Source: Niebla homalea (taxonomy: Eukaryota > Ascomycota > Lecanoromycetes > Lecanorales > Ramalinaceae). Taken from it: 64,000 nucleotides of DNA. Below, piece after piece: positions 1 through 12,628 of the stretch. A program made the position numbers and the translations under genes. Below the pieces are notes generated by a model. It was not told where the DNA came from. It saw only the letters and a program-made list of their open reading frames with translations, and ran no database searches. The stretch covers positions 1 through 64,000 of the forward strand of contig JAHGAU010000035.1 in assembly GCA_019925105.1 (NCBI GenBank). The letters are read 5' to 3'. Within the stretch, counting starts at the first letter, position 1. Each line of letters opens with the position of its first letter.

Positions 1-3000
1 GGTCTGATTTAAATAAAAACTCTAAAAGTTTATTCCGTTTATTTTTTAAGAAATTAAACCGGAGAAATCTTAAATCCGATTAATCTTTTAAGTGATTTAA
101 ATTAATATCTAATAATTTACTTTAAAAAATAAATAATAACTCTATATATAACCGTTCCCGAGCCGTTTCTAATAATCCGTATATAATAAATCGTAATAAA
201 TCTATAAATAATATAATATCCCGGTAAAATAAAACGTTACCGTTTTAATTAACCATTCCTTCCCGGCTTTTATTACGTATAATAAATAAATTATAAAATT
301 AAAATAATTATATTTAATTAAAAGGCTATATTTTACCCGAGAACTAGGTTAATATAATCATTTTAAGATAAAGTCATATTATGTAATGGTAGATTTTAAC
401 GGGTTCCGGCTCTTAATCTTATGATTTATTTTTGGTTTAAGTTTTATTTATTATTTATTAAGCCTCAAAAAGGATTAATAGTTAACTTTACGTAATAATA
501 ATATTTAACTTCTTAATAAATAGCTCCGGGCCGAGCTATATCCTATCTTCTCCGATCTTAAATATTATTAAGTTATTAATTAAAGGGTTAAAATATTTAT
601 TATTAAGGATTTATTACCTTAATAAGTTAATCTAAAAGTCTATTAAGAGTTATTCTAGTCTATCCCGGATCTTGGGCCGTTTCCGGTTTAGTTTTTTAGG
701 ATTTATATTATTAATAAAACGGTTATTTTTATTTATAATAAAATAAAAAGTATAAATAATAATAATTAATTTAAATAAATAAGTAAATAAATAAATAAAT
801 AAATAAAAAAATAAATAAAGAAATATTTCTTTATAAAAATAAAAAAAGATATATATATATTTTTAAAAATTAAAAAGATATATATATATTTTTAAAAATT
901 AAAAAGGTATATATATAAATAAGTATAAGTCTTTAAAAAGTAAAATTAAAAATATATAAATTTAAAATAATTAAAACGTAATAAAAGAAAAAAAAAGGAA
1001 TTAATTTATTTTTAAATAAACGTTTTATTCTAAAATATAATCTTTATAAATAGATTTTTAAACTTTTTTAAGAAAATAAAGTCCGGCTTTTCTCGGATAA
1101 ACTACGTATTCCAGAAATAAATAAAGATTTAAAACTAAATAAGGGTATAACTCCTTATAATATTTTTATTAAATTCCGTATTAAATAACTTAATATTCTT
1201 TTTATTATTATTATTTTTTTTCCGGTAAATAAAATATAATAAATTAAAACTTATATATTTACTTACCTTTAAAGCCTTAATAAAGACGGAATTAAGCCGG
1301 TCCTTAATAAGATTTAAGGTAAATTTTAAATAATCCCGATTAATAATTAGATCTTTAAGTATAACCAGTACTTTTAACTATTTATAAGCTTTAATTAAGC
1401 TAAATCTAATAAAGTATCCGGATTAACTTATTCGCTTCAACTATATATTAACTTTAAAATTTATTATTTTAATAATAATAATATCCTTATCTTTAAGTAA
1501 AACGTTACCTATTTATTAATCCATAATTATTAAGAGATCGGTCGGCCCGTTATCCGGTTATAAGGAACCTATATTAACGGCGGGATTTATTTTAAATAAA
1601 AATTAATTTAAACCTTAAATAAAGAATTATTAATACGTAATATTTACTTCCTATATAATAAGTTTTTAACTTATAGTTTTCCGTTGGTTCCCGTTATGCT
1701 TAACCGGATTTATTTAAGCGTATTTTATTTTTAAATATTTTATTATTTATTTAAGGCTTAAATAAATATAAGAATAATTATATTTATACTTAAGGCCTTA
1801 ATAAACCGGTAATTTATTAATTTAATTAATTTTCCGGGTAAGGTAAATAGCCGGGCTAGAATAATTCTTTAAGATATATTCATTAATACCTTTACAGGTA
1901 ACGGGAGTTAATAAATGGAATTTATATAAGTAAGTTTAAGCCTTATTAAAGTAAACCTTATATCCGTATTCTCGGTAAATAAGGACGTTATAAGCCGATA
2001 AATAAATAAAGATTGACTTAATAAAGGTTTAATTTATAATAAAAGCGGGAATAATTAATATAATAGAGTATATATAGAATTACGTAATAATTAATATATA
2101 TATAAGCCGAGAAGGATTAAAAAAACCGGATAAATAATAAGATAATAATAAATAAAGCTTAAAACCAGGTTAATTAAGAATAATAATTACCCAGATTATA
2201 TAATACCGCCTCTAAAAATCGTTACGTAAGATAATACGTGATATCGGAGGTAAAAGGACGGTAATATTAATTAAAAAAGGTAAATAAAGGTAAATAATAT
2301 ATAAAATAAATAATTTAAAAAATAATAAGAAGTTCTTTTATAGATTTAAGACAGAATTAATTCCGGTTTAATATTATAAATTATATAACTTAAGTTACGT
2401 AATTAAGAATTATTTATTAATTAATTATATAATAAGATTCCCGTTAAAAAGTAAGTAATATATAGGTTAAATAAATGCGAAAAATATAAGAAGTTCTTTT
2501 ATATAGTTAAACGCGGAATAATTACCGTAGTTACGTAATATTAATTACGTAATATTAGTTACGTAATATTAATTACGTAATATTAATTATATAATATTAA
2601 TTACGTAATATAATATTATTAATATACTTAATAATCTTTTATAGATTTAAGTAAAAATAATATAGGAATATCTAAAAAATCGAAGATTTTTAAATTAATT
2701 TAAGACTTTAATAACTTAAATTATAATAGTCAGATTTTAATAATTCTGGTACCATTATAGCCCTTTTTTTTTACTTTATATAATATATATAAATAAATCT
2801 TTAAAGAGGTAACGTTAAGCCGGATATAGTAACCTTTTTAAATAGCTTAAAATTTCAGAAGGATATACTTAATAAATACTATAGCTTTAATAAACGGATT
2901 TTAATTATTCCGGTACCATTAAATAGTTCCTTTTTACTAATATAGATAAAGATATTGGGTTAAATAAAAGAATAAAGATTATTTGGATATGCCTTAAAAA

Positions 3001-3290
3001 GTAAAAAAGAATTCTTATCGGCGGGAATTAAATTAACTTAAGAATACGATAAATCTATAATTTTAATAATAATAAAAAAATATATATTGTTAAAGGCTTA
3101 ATAAACTTAATCCGGGAATATAATAATAAGGCTTAATAAAATATATAATTATATATTATTAAGGTAAAATCAATATTATTAATTTTAAAGATTTATTTAT
3201 AAATATAATTTTATTAAATATATTATTAAATAAAAATTTATAAATAAAATTAATAACTTAATAATATAGCGTTCCAGTTAAATACGCTCT

Positions 3291-3361
3291 TAAAATCTGA
3301 CTCAATCGGAAATCAAAGACGTACTATGGAAAGATCGTGGGTTTAAATCTTACCCGGCTTA
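3291..3361 (+). pseudogene. RIP-mutated tRNA-like (Pol III) relic
   Basis: An A-box-like segment at 3298-3309 (tgactcaatcgg, one G-to-A change from the consensus) is followed by a B-box-like segment at 3340-3350 (ggtttaaatct). A T-arm can fold with wobble pairs, and a T-run follows at about 3362. This is the arrangement of a tRNA gene or a tRNA-derived SINE head after C-to-T and G-to-A mutation. The acceptor stem no longer pairs and the anticodon arm is unclear, so it is at best a relic. Confidence 0.35.
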
Positions 3362-4163
3362 TTTTTTTAATTTTTTAAGTTTTTTTATTTATTAAGTAAA
3401 ATTTATTACCTTTTTTATTTATAGATTTTTATCTTTTTACTTTAATTACTTATATATTAATATACTGCCTATACGGACTTAATCGGACTATAGAGTAATA
3501 CGGTTTAAAAGGGTATATAATTATTATTTATAAACGTAAAAACTATAAGAATAACCGGTATTTTAATTATTATAAAGGGTTATTTACCGTATAAAGGGGA
3601 TATATTATTTTATTCTTATTAAGTTAATACTTATATATAAGTCTTAATATAAGGTAATAACGTTAATAGTTATTTAATATTAAGATATTTAAGTTAATAT
3701 TTAAATAATAAAAATAATAAAAAAAAGGGTAACTTATATTAATATTTAAGTTAATAAATTTATAAATAAAGTTCGGATTATCTTAAGTCTGAAACCGTTA
3801 AAATACTTAATTTTTTTTTTTTTTTTAAAGATAAGAAATTTAAAGAAGGGATTAAAAATATTCCGGATATACCTTAAAAAACCGAAATATTTACTTTACG
3901 TAAAGTTTACCTTAATACTAATAAAGGGTATATTAGATGGATTTTCATTTTTTTTATTACTATTAAAAACCGCTTATTTAAAGTTAAAAAGTTAAATTAT
4001 TAGATTTTAAAAAGGAATAACGGGTTAAAAAATGAGATTTAACGTTGGGAAATAAAGTTAATTAAAAATATCGAAAATCTCAAAAAGTTCTAAAATCTAT
4101 AATTAAATTAAGCGTTATCGGATTTAAGTGAATAAAGGCTTATTTTATAGGGCTTAATTAGTT

Positions 4164-4194
4164 TTATAACTTTTATATATAAAGTTAATAAATT
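4164..4194. repeat. Dispersed repeat copy 1
   Basis: About 31 bp centred on the palindrome ctttatatataaag is found again at 6661-6694 with a few transitions. It may mark two copies of one degraded element on either side of the minisatellite. Confidence 0.4.
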
Positions 4195-4233
4195 CAATTA
4201 AGTTTTACCCTACGTCCCTTAAGTTAAATCCCG

Positions 4234-4312
4234 GAAGGGATTGAGGGTACCCTATCGATCTCAGCCCTATCCTTCCCCATAGTCCCGGAAGGAATGCAGC
4301 CTCAATCCCTTC
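4234..4312. repeat. 13-bp perfect inverted repeat in a GC-richer islet
   Basis: GAAGGGATTGAGG at 4234-4246 is perfectly complementary to CCTCAATCCCTTC at 4300-4312, with a 53-base loop. The surrounding 120 bp is much less AT-rich than its neighbourhood. The motif tcccggaagg occurs twice, once near the left arm and once in the loop. It could be a terminal or subterminal structure of a small element. No function can be assigned. Confidence 0.6.
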
Positions 4313-4379
4313 GAGATTAAATATTAGAATATAATAAAAATAAAGCGGAATTCCCCTTAACGGAAAAAATAAATAAATA

Positions 4380-5310
4380 AAAACTATAATTATTTAAAAT
4401 TAAATAATAAGCTTATATATCTTTTTTAATTATTTTTCTTTTTTTACTTATTATATTTATTTATTTTATTTACTTTTTACTTTTTTTTTTTTTATTATTT
4501 ATTTTATATTTTTTATTTTTTTTATTTAACTTTTATTATTTATTTAAACCTTTTATTATTTATATATATATTTACTTTTTATTATTTTATTAATTATTTA
4601 TTTTTTATTAATTATTTTATTTTACTTTTTATTATTTCTTTAATTTAATATTTTTTATTATTTAAATAATTATTTATCTATTATTATTTATTTAACTTTT
4701 TTATTATTTAAAATTAATTATTTATATTTTATTATTTAATTACTTATTTACCCTATATTATTTAATTAAATCTTTATTTTATATTTTACCCTATATTATA
4801 TATTTAATTTTTTACCTTATAATATTTACTTTTTATTATTTAATTTTTATTATTAATTTAAACGTTTTATTATTTAATTAAATATTTACTTTCTATTATT
4901 TTATTAATTATTTACCCTTAATTATTTATTTATTTACTTTTTTTTTTTTATTTAATTATTTTCCCTTTATTATTCTATTATTTATTTAACCTTTATTTTC
5001 AACTTTTTACCCTTTATTATTTAATTAAGTATTTAATTTTTATTAATTAATTAGTTATTTACCCTTAATTTTTATATTAATTATTTATACTTTATTATTT
5101 AATTAATCTTATACTTTTTATTATTTAATTAAATATTTACCCTTTATTATTTAGTCTTATTCCTTATTATTTATTTAAGTATTTATTACTTATTATTTAA
5201 TTAATTATTTAACCCTTTTTTATTTAATTTATTATTTATTCTTTATTATAAAATTAATTATTTATGCTTTATTATTTATTTTTTATTATTTACCCTTAAT
5301 TATTTATATT
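4380..5310. repeat. Degenerate T-rich satellite-like tract
   Basis: About 0.9 kb of strongly strand-asymmetric low-complexity sequence in which motifs such as tttaccctttattatttaattaa recur at irregular spacing. It looks like a minisatellite mutated beyond clean periodicity. No coding signal is seen. Confidence 0.6.
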
Positions 5311-5710
5311 AAAGTAAGGTTTAAATATATAAATAACTAATAATCTTATTAATATAAAGGGGTTTTTACCGGTTAAAGGTTATAAATAATAAGAGTTAAA
5401 TTTAATAAAAACTTTATTAAAAAAATCTTAAAATAAAGAAGCGACGTTAATAGTTATTCTATATTAAAATATTTAAGAAATTAATTAAATAAAAAAATCA
5501 ATAATAAAAAAGAAATAATTATTATTTATTATTATTAAGTAAATAATATATTTATTAATTTATTCCGGATTATAATAATTCCGATATTATTATAACCTTT
5601 TTTTATATTTTTTTTTTAATATTTATTCTTTTTTATTTTAACTTAAATATTTTTATTTATAATAACGTTTTTCTATTATCTTATTATATTTAACTTTTAA
5701 TTAAATAATT

Positions 5711-5820
5711 TAATTAAAAACTTAATAAAAAGATTAATAAAAAGGTTAATATAAAACTTAATAAACAACTTAATAAAAGGCTTAATAAAAAGCTTATTAA
5801 ATGGCTTAATAAAGGCCTTT
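5711..5820 (+). repeat. RIP-mutated arm of the 12-bp minisatellite
   Basis: Roughly eight 12-bp units of the form cttaataaaaag. They match the downstream units cctggtaaaagg and cctggtaaaggg if C-to-T and G-to-A changes are allowed, so this is the mutated edge of the array that follows. Confidence 0.6.
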
Positions 5821-5929
5821 TAAGGGTAAAGTAAGGGTGCAGGTAAAGGGCTTTACTTAGCTCTCGGATTCTTTATGCAAATCACGGTATTTTTGGGCTT
5901 ATTGCGGTGGGGGCACCCTGTAAAGTGCT

Positions 5930-6580
5930 TGCTAAGAGGCCTGGTAAAAGGCCTGGTAAAGGGCCTGGTAAAGGGCTTAGTAAAGGGTTTGCTGGGGGTG
6001 CAGGTAAGGGTGCAAGTGAGGGTGCAGGTGAGGGTATAAGTAAGGGTGTAAGTAAGGGTAGTGGTACACTTGCAGGTAAGGGTGCAAGTGAGGGTGGTGG
6101 TAAGGGTAGTGGTGCACTTGCAGGTGAGGGTGCAGGTGAGGGTGGTGGTAAGGGTGGTGGTGCACCTGCAGGTAAGGGTGCAGGTAAGGGTGCAAGTAAG
6201 GGTGCAGGTAAGGGTGCAAGTAAGGGTGGTGGTCAGGGTAGTGGTACACTTACAGGTAAGGGTGCAGGTGAGGGTGGTGGTGAGGGTGTAAGTAAGGGTA
6301 TAAGTGAGGGTACAAGTAAGGGTGCAAGTGAGGGTGCAAGTAAGGGTGCAAGTAAGGGTATAAGTGAGGGTATAAGTAAGGGTGCAAGTAAGGGTATAAG
6401 TGAGGGTGCAAATGAGGGTGCAAGTGAGGGTGCAAGTAAGGGTAGTGGTGCACTTGCAGGTAAGGGTGCAGATAAGGGTGCAAGTAAGGGTGCAGGTGAG
6501 GGTGCAGGTAAGGGTGCAGGTGAGGGTGGTGGTAAGGGTGGTGGTGAGGCTACAGGTGAGGGTGGATTACCTTTGGTGGT
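5930..6580 (+). repeat. 12-bp minisatellite, GGTGCAGGTAAG-type units
   Basis: About 50 tandem 12-bp units, opening with cctggtaaaggg types and continuing as ggtgcaggtaag, ggtgcaagtgag and ggtggtggtaag variants. The array is strikingly GC-rich inside an AT-rich block and the plus strand is purine-rich with regularly spaced GGG runs, so G-quadruplex formation is conceivable. One frame stays open and would encode a Gly-Ala/Ser-Gly-Lys/Glu tetrapeptide repeat of about 225 residues, but it has no ATG near its start and the other frames are open too. I treat it as a repeat, not a gene. Confidence 0.85.
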
Positions 6581-6727
6581 AAAATCTTAATCCTTTTATT
6601 TCTCAATAACCACCCTATAAAATTTTATCAACAGAGGCTTGTTTAAATACGCTTACTTCACTCTATAACTCTTATATATAAAGTTAATGGATTAAGTAAA
6701 TAACTTTAAAGATATATTAAGATAAAG

Positions 6728-6831
6728 TATCCGTATTTCACATAAAGTTCAGATCCAAGACTTAACAGATAACTTACTACATACAGCCTCTCCTATTAGT
6801 CAGCTATCCGTACTTCATATGAAGTCCAGAC
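6728..6831 (+). repeat. Short direct repeat, 77-bp spacing
   Basis: The segment at 6728-6754 recurs at 6805-6831, differing only by transitions (for example cacataaagtt versus catatgaagtc). It is consistent with a small tandem duplication in which RIP altered one unit more than the other. Confidence 0.5.
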
Positions 6832-7257
6832 ATTAATAGTGTTAGGCGTTAAAAAATAAAAAGTACCTATTAATAATACGTAATATTAAAAAGACAAATT
6901 TATTATAAAGGGAATAAAAATAAGTTAATACCGTATTAATACCTTTTTAACTTTTATATTTATGATAATTTAAATTATTAAAAAAATATTATAAGAAATA
7001 TATATATAATTAAGATATATATAAATAAATATAATATAATTTAAAGTATAATAATATTAAAAGCAGTATTTCATTATAGAGGGAATTAAAAAAGGGAAAG
7101 TATAAAAGATATTAAACTTACAGATAAGTATATAAAGGAATAGAAATATTAAAAGGGTTAATTAAGGGTAAAATCAATTTATATATACTTTAAAAAAAGA
7201 AAAGATAACGGATTACGATAATAAGTAACTTATACTTTACCAACTTATATAAGGGCT

Positions 7258-7620
7258 GCGGCCCATCTTCAATTGCACTCCATTGTTACCTGCTATTTCA
7301 TCACTTTTGCTCTTTCCTTCCTTCCCATCTTTTCTGCCTTCTTTTCCGCCTTAATTAAAGGCTTTTCTTTAACGTTACTCGCCAAAGGGGCTCTTTAACT
7401 CAATTTTAAAGTATTACTTTTAAAAGTTAAAGCCAACCCTTCCGATAGCGTTATTAAGGAGGGTATAACTTTTTCTTTCTCCTCTTTAAACGGATTAAAG
7501 CCCAAGTTATACGTACTTAAAAATTCAGAGTTAAACCCTTTCGTCGCCGGCGAAGCGCCGGGACTTAAAGGTAAATCCTTTAACGGATTGATTAATAATA
7601 AAGAGCCCGGATTTTCTATA
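7258..7620 (-). pseudogene. RIP-inactivated transposon-like coding relic
   Basis: On the minus strand a single frame reads as plausible protein for about 120 codons, with a lysine-rich C-terminal part (for example KAEKKAEKMGRKERAKVMK). It is broken only by TAA, TAG and TGA codons that each become Gln or Arg if one C-to-T change is reversed. That pattern fits an inactivated transposable-element gene. The upstream part (higher coordinates) is too degraded to follow and the family is not recognised. Confidence 0.45.
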
Positions 7621-10600
7621 ATAATTTAATTTAATTATTAAGCGTTAACGTTATTACGCCGTAAACGGATTAAATATACTTATTTATTCTTTAAGGAAAC
7701 GGACTTTTTCCTCCGCCGTTACCGTATATATGGTAAACGTATTTCTTTCTATTTAAAGAATTAAAGCCTTCTTTTTAACTTTTATAATAACCCGGCGGAG
7801 CGTATACTTTATACGGCCGGCCGTTATTAATATTTAATTAATATTTAACCGGAAAACCTTTAAATCCCGAAGGATTTTCTTACGTTTCTATACGTATTAA
7901 ATAAGCGCCCCGATAAATAACGAACCGGCACGGTATTACTTACGTAATTATTAAGTTACCCGGGGCTAAAGTTAATCCGGAAGCTATATATATATTAAAA
8001 TAATAATACTATAACGGTATTAAGGATGCTTACGGGGATATAACGGCTTAAGTATTATTTATTATGATATTTATGATAAGGTACGGGGCCCCGTTAATAT
8101 AAAAACTTATCTTATAAGAAGTAAGTCGAATAAAATATTATTATATATATTATTAATATTATATTTACGTTTACGCCGGCGATACGTTATTATATATACG
8201 TTATATTATTTAAAGATTAAAATAAACTTATATATCTTATTAATAAATAAAAATAAACGGACTATTAACGTAAATAAAGCGTTTACATAACGTTAACGTT
8301 ACTTACTATAATAATAATATAAATAATAAGGGTATATAGCTATATATATATTAATTAGTAAATATTTATATAGACCTTTAATATATTATATTTATAAAGT
8401 AATTAAAATTATTAAGGAGAAAAAAGAAAAAGTTTAAAATAAAATAAAAGCCTTCTTATAATTACGCGCTGTTTCTATAATAACGCTTATTTTTATTATA
8501 ACGTAATAAATTAATAATAAAACCTTAAGTAATTATTGATTAATACCGTAAAAACTCTTTTCTTATTTATTTTTTTTATTAGGTTTTATAAAAAGGTTTT
8601 TAATAAGCTTTATAAGTTATATTAATTATTTATTAACGCAAAATACCCCTATTATATTATTATTAAATAAATATTATTATATTTACGTATATACTTAAGG
8701 ACTCTTTTCCCTTTACTTTTTTCTTATTAAGTTTAATAATAGGTTTTTAATAAGCCTTATATTTAGCCGGCTTTACGTTAGCTTCTTAAATATATCTCTT
8801 TATGCCTTAAAAATTAACGTATAAAAAGGAAGATAATTATTAATAGTTAACGTTATCTTTACGCCGGCGTTATAATAATACGTTATATTATTACGTTAAA
8901 GTAAACCGTTAAGCCTTAGCAAAAAGCCTTAATAAAGGGCCTTAATAACGGCCTTAATATACGTTATTTATAAGCCGTAACTTAACAGGCGTAAAGCGGG
9001 GTAATTATTACCTTTACCTTAAGTAAAGGCTATACCTTAATTCTTTCTAAGTTCTTTAAGAATTAATCTTATTACCAATCTACTTATTAAAGTGGTATTT
9101 AACTATCCAGACCGTAACGTTACGTCTTCTATACCTACCTTTACTAGTCCCGCCGGCGTGCCGCCAGCGGAGTTAGTCTAATAATAACCGAAATTAAGAA
9201 GCTTAAAATAAAATTATAAATAAACTTTAAAACCGGAAATATAAAGTATAAAGTATAAAATAAAAAGTAAAGGTATATATTTATTATAACGTACTTTCCT
9301 TATTAAACTTAAATACTTTATTTTTATATTATTATAGTTTATATAATAAAGCTTTATAATTACCTTTAAACCGGTAACCTATAATATTATAACAGAAGTA
9401 TTAAATAATAAAACAATTATATTTATTATTCTTTACCGTAAACTTAAGGAAATTATTAAAGTTTCGTTTAAAATATAGCCGTAACTCTTAAAAATAACGT
9501 TTTATTTAAGCTTTTAATATACTGAAAGTAAACTTAATCAGGTTATAATTAAATAAATATGGTAATAAATATTTAATAATATAGTTTTTAACTTTAATAA
9601 ACTTTTTAATTTAAGGGGAAATATAAATATTAACGTAATTTTTATAAATAATATTATTTATAACGGGGTAAATATTATATTAAAATAAAAGCTTATCTAT
9701 AAATTATTAATAAAGCTTATTATTATTATAATAACCCTTTTTAAAAAACGTATATAATAAGTATTTATTAATCGTATATATTGGTAAAATCAACCACGTC
9801 TCCCTTTAATTAATATCTACATAGTAACGGACGGATTTATTAATAGGCCTATATATTATTAATCGTTAATAACTTTAAGCTTTAAAAAATAACTCGTTAA
9901 TAAAGACGAATTAATAAGTAAAGTAATTATTTATATTTATTTATTATATAATTTCTAAGAGCTTATTTTAAGGCTTAATATATTAACCCTTTTTTTAACT
10001 TAATTTTTATTCTTTTAATATTATTAATAATTTTAATTATAATATTTTATATCCTATTTTTTTATTAATTATTCATAAAGCTTAAATTAATAAATAAAAA
10101 AATAACACTGCTGATATTTAAATAATATTATTAAAGTAATAAAGTAAAGCTTTAACTATAAACCTTGAAGAAATTATTTAAATAACTTTATTTACTTATA
10201 CTTTTATATACGTTTTTTTTATTTATAAGCCGTAATTTAATAAATATATATTTTATTAATAACGGTAATTAACTTTTAATAATTACGAAGTAAGAAACGA
10301 ATATTATACTTAATAAAGGAGTCGATTTTGCGGTATATTATAATAGTAGTTATCCAGAAAACGATTAATATATAACCGTTAAACTAAAAACACCATAAAT
10401 CCACTTATTAATATAATAATTAAGTAACGCGTACAGTAATAAATGTTACGCAATGCTTCAATAAATTTATATAGTGGTTCCTAACAAAAGCCCGGGAGAG
10501 GTGCGTTTTGTTTTTTTTGCCAAGCATTTGCAAGCTTCTCAAACATGCTAAATGCTTGATTTATACTCATAGGACAGCCCTTCACAAAAGGACTAGATTC

Positions 10601-10921
10601 TCACTCACTGCAGACCAACTCAGTCACGCTCGTGTTGCAGCATTGGCGATGCGAAGGTCTTAACAAGAAGAAAGTCAAATCAGTCTTGATGTGCCGGGCT
10701 ACCTGCGCAGATTCGCCACACTTAATGGTTTTCTCATTCGGTGGAGTCTCCGGCGTGATACCATCCAGGAACATAGTGCCTCTCGGCACAGTCGCATCCT
10801 GCATTAAGATATATCCCTCGGTAACATGAACAATACTAGTCTGTTCGTCGCGAAGGTATATGTCTAAGATACCTGTATTCAGGCGGGTCCATTGTTTTCT
10901 CTTAGCCAGCCAGTAGATCAA
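10601..10921 (-). pseudogene. Decayed gene piece, C-terminal part (unknown family)
   Basis: An open frame of about 106 codons without an ATG at its start. It seems to continue the reading of 10,925-11,110 after a one-base frameshift. No domain is recognised. It lies in an island of normal composition between two RIP blocks, where intact genes are not expected to survive well. Confidence 0.35.
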
Positions 10922-10924
10922 TCA

Positions 10925-11110
10925 CGGCCTCAGATGCAATTGCAGCATCTTCGTACTTTGCTTGTCGGACTGAGAATCCGTCGACCGTGCCGTTGCATGG
11001 AAAGCCTTGAAAATAGATGACAGCCTGGCCAAAAGTAATATTTAACGATGAAGGGACTGCCGTTCCACCAGCTGGTATATACGAGTCGTTGGACCCAGAC
11101 GCTTGCTGTG
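10925..11110 (-). pseudogene. Decayed gene piece, N-terminal part (unknown family)
   Basis: The minus strand reads as protein-like sequence containing NITFGQAVIYFQGFPCNGTV. Near 10,920 the frame shifts by one base into the open segment at 10,601-10,921 that continues plausibly (YWLAKRKQW...). No start codon or intact gene can be built. The FPC-containing motif resembles one in the piece at 11,858-12,334. Family not recognised. Confidence 0.35.
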
Positions 11111-11857
11111 AGAGTTAAGCTTCAAGGCGGCAGACAGATTATCCCGCATAAGCCGTGAGCGGTAATTTTCTGGCCCTTCGATTCGAGAAGCCGGGAGCTA
11201 CTGCAAGATTGTGGCCATTACTTGCCATTTGGGAACAAATGCAGAAAATAGAGCCTATCAGTCAGCTAAAGTGACTGGCTCTTACTCAGAGAAAATTACT
11301 TTTCGGCGAGCCAGGCAGGCATCAAAGTCTCTGAATCGCATCTTTTAGGCGGCCTCATTGTTGTTGAGATAGGGATTTACCAAAAGGAGCAACTGTGTAT
11401 GGACCGCGACCGACGTTGGAGTGCAGCTGAAGAGTACCAATCACTGGCATATCTGGCCATGTAGCAGAGCTACGAAGACAGAACTGATGATGGCAGCTGG
11501 CATCATCAGGTTGATCTGATCGCACAACTTCAGCCTGGAGGAGGCACAAATCCCTTCTTGACCATTCCAGCGCAGTCAAAACAACAAGCCCACCACTGCA
11601 GTCCAAAGCAGTCCAGTTGAAATCTGTTGACGATATGCAAAATCAAGGTCTCTTCGAAACCGTACTGCTCTGCATCTTCAGCCAATTAATTACGGCACGC
11701 GCGTATGCCCGGTCGAATCAATAAATCCAATCTGTGCCCGACAACCAAAGTAAGAGATAGCTCTACTCACCGTCTCGAGCAAAATTCTCTCCGACTGACC
11801 CCAACCGATTAGTTCTTCTGCTGTGTTCAGTCAATAGGGAATAGCGATAGCGATATC

Positions 11858-12334
11858 GTGGTCCTGGCTAATCTCAACGACAGAATAGGGTCGACCTATG
11901 CGCCAGAAAGCTACAATCTGCCAGAGCTTTCTCTCGCTGTTCAAGATGGCATCAATTCGACTAGCGGTTCAAGCTTCGCCACTCATGACGCCCTCCTCTA
12001 CGGCAATGAGTTCAGTCCTTACAGCACCCTACCTTACCCTACCATCAACTTCACTCATGGGGACGCTAGCCTCTACCTCGAAAAGTTTCCTTGCACAGTG
12101 ACCGTCAATAATTTGCCTGTTGGTGCATACCCTGGTGGGACGGATGTGACCACCGCACAATACAGCGATCTCGTGGAAGGTTTGACGGGCTTGAAGGCGC
12201 TGCTCGAGAACGGTGTCAGCATTGACAAGGGAAATGACAGGGACATCTCCCTTGTCAACTCCTTGCCCCCGAAAAGTCAGCAGCCCCAATATGGGCCTCT
12301 GTCTAGTCGAGGCAGCCCCAATTTGATTGCATAA
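11858..12334 (+). pseudogene. Decayed gene piece (unknown secreted-like protein)
   Basis: An open frame of 158 codons starting at GTG, not ATG. It includes TINFTHGDASLYLEKFPC, which is similar in layout to NITFGQAVIYFQGFPC of the minus-strand piece at 10,925-11,110, so the two could be relics of related genes. Ser/Thr/Asn-rich composition suggests an extracellular protein. No domain is recognised. Confidence 0.35.
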
Positions 12335-12628
12335 GGGACACTTTTTGCCTGGGCGACGTTGCAATCTGCGAAAGGGGATATGGAAGGCTGGGTTACGAAT
12401 GGGAATGGTTTAGGAAAGTCAGATGCGTTAACTGTGAACGGAATGGTACAGCAGCCGTGCCCTTACTGGATGTAGATAGGTAATAGCTGTTCCCCCAAGC
12501 AGATCGAGCGTACCACCAGGGCTTTCGATTGAGCAAGACAAGCTGACACTGATCCAAGAAACCTCCATCCACTTCGGGGTGTAGAAATGATTCGGGAGTA
12601 GCGCATCCTTCAGGCCAGCAAAGAAGGG
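12335..12628. other. Island sequence without gene
   Basis: Normal base composition, no supported gene. It ends exactly where the transposon-like element begins. Confidence 0.5.

Larger units (their letters stand above)
1..10480. repeat. RIP-degraded AT-rich repeat block
   Basis: Very AT-rich sequence without a credible open gene. CpA and TpG are rare while TpA is extremely common, and many of the remaining cytosines sit in CpG or CC contexts (ccgg, acgt, ccg). This is the classical signature of repeat-induced point mutation, which converts C to T mainly at CpA in duplicated DNA. The block is probably a pile of dead transposons. Sub-features that can still be seen are listed separately. The identity of the original elements cannot be read by eye. 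Confidence 0.9.

Noticed and set aside
5907..6590. 227-residue Gly/Lys/Ser-rich protein from the minisatellite
   Set aside because: It starts at GTG, has no ATG near the beginning, several frames on both strands are equally open because the repeat is 12 bp long, and it lies in a RIP block.
1..10480. CRISPR array or bacterial operon
   Set aside because: Repeats lack spacer structure, and the surrounding genes are spliced fungal genes.
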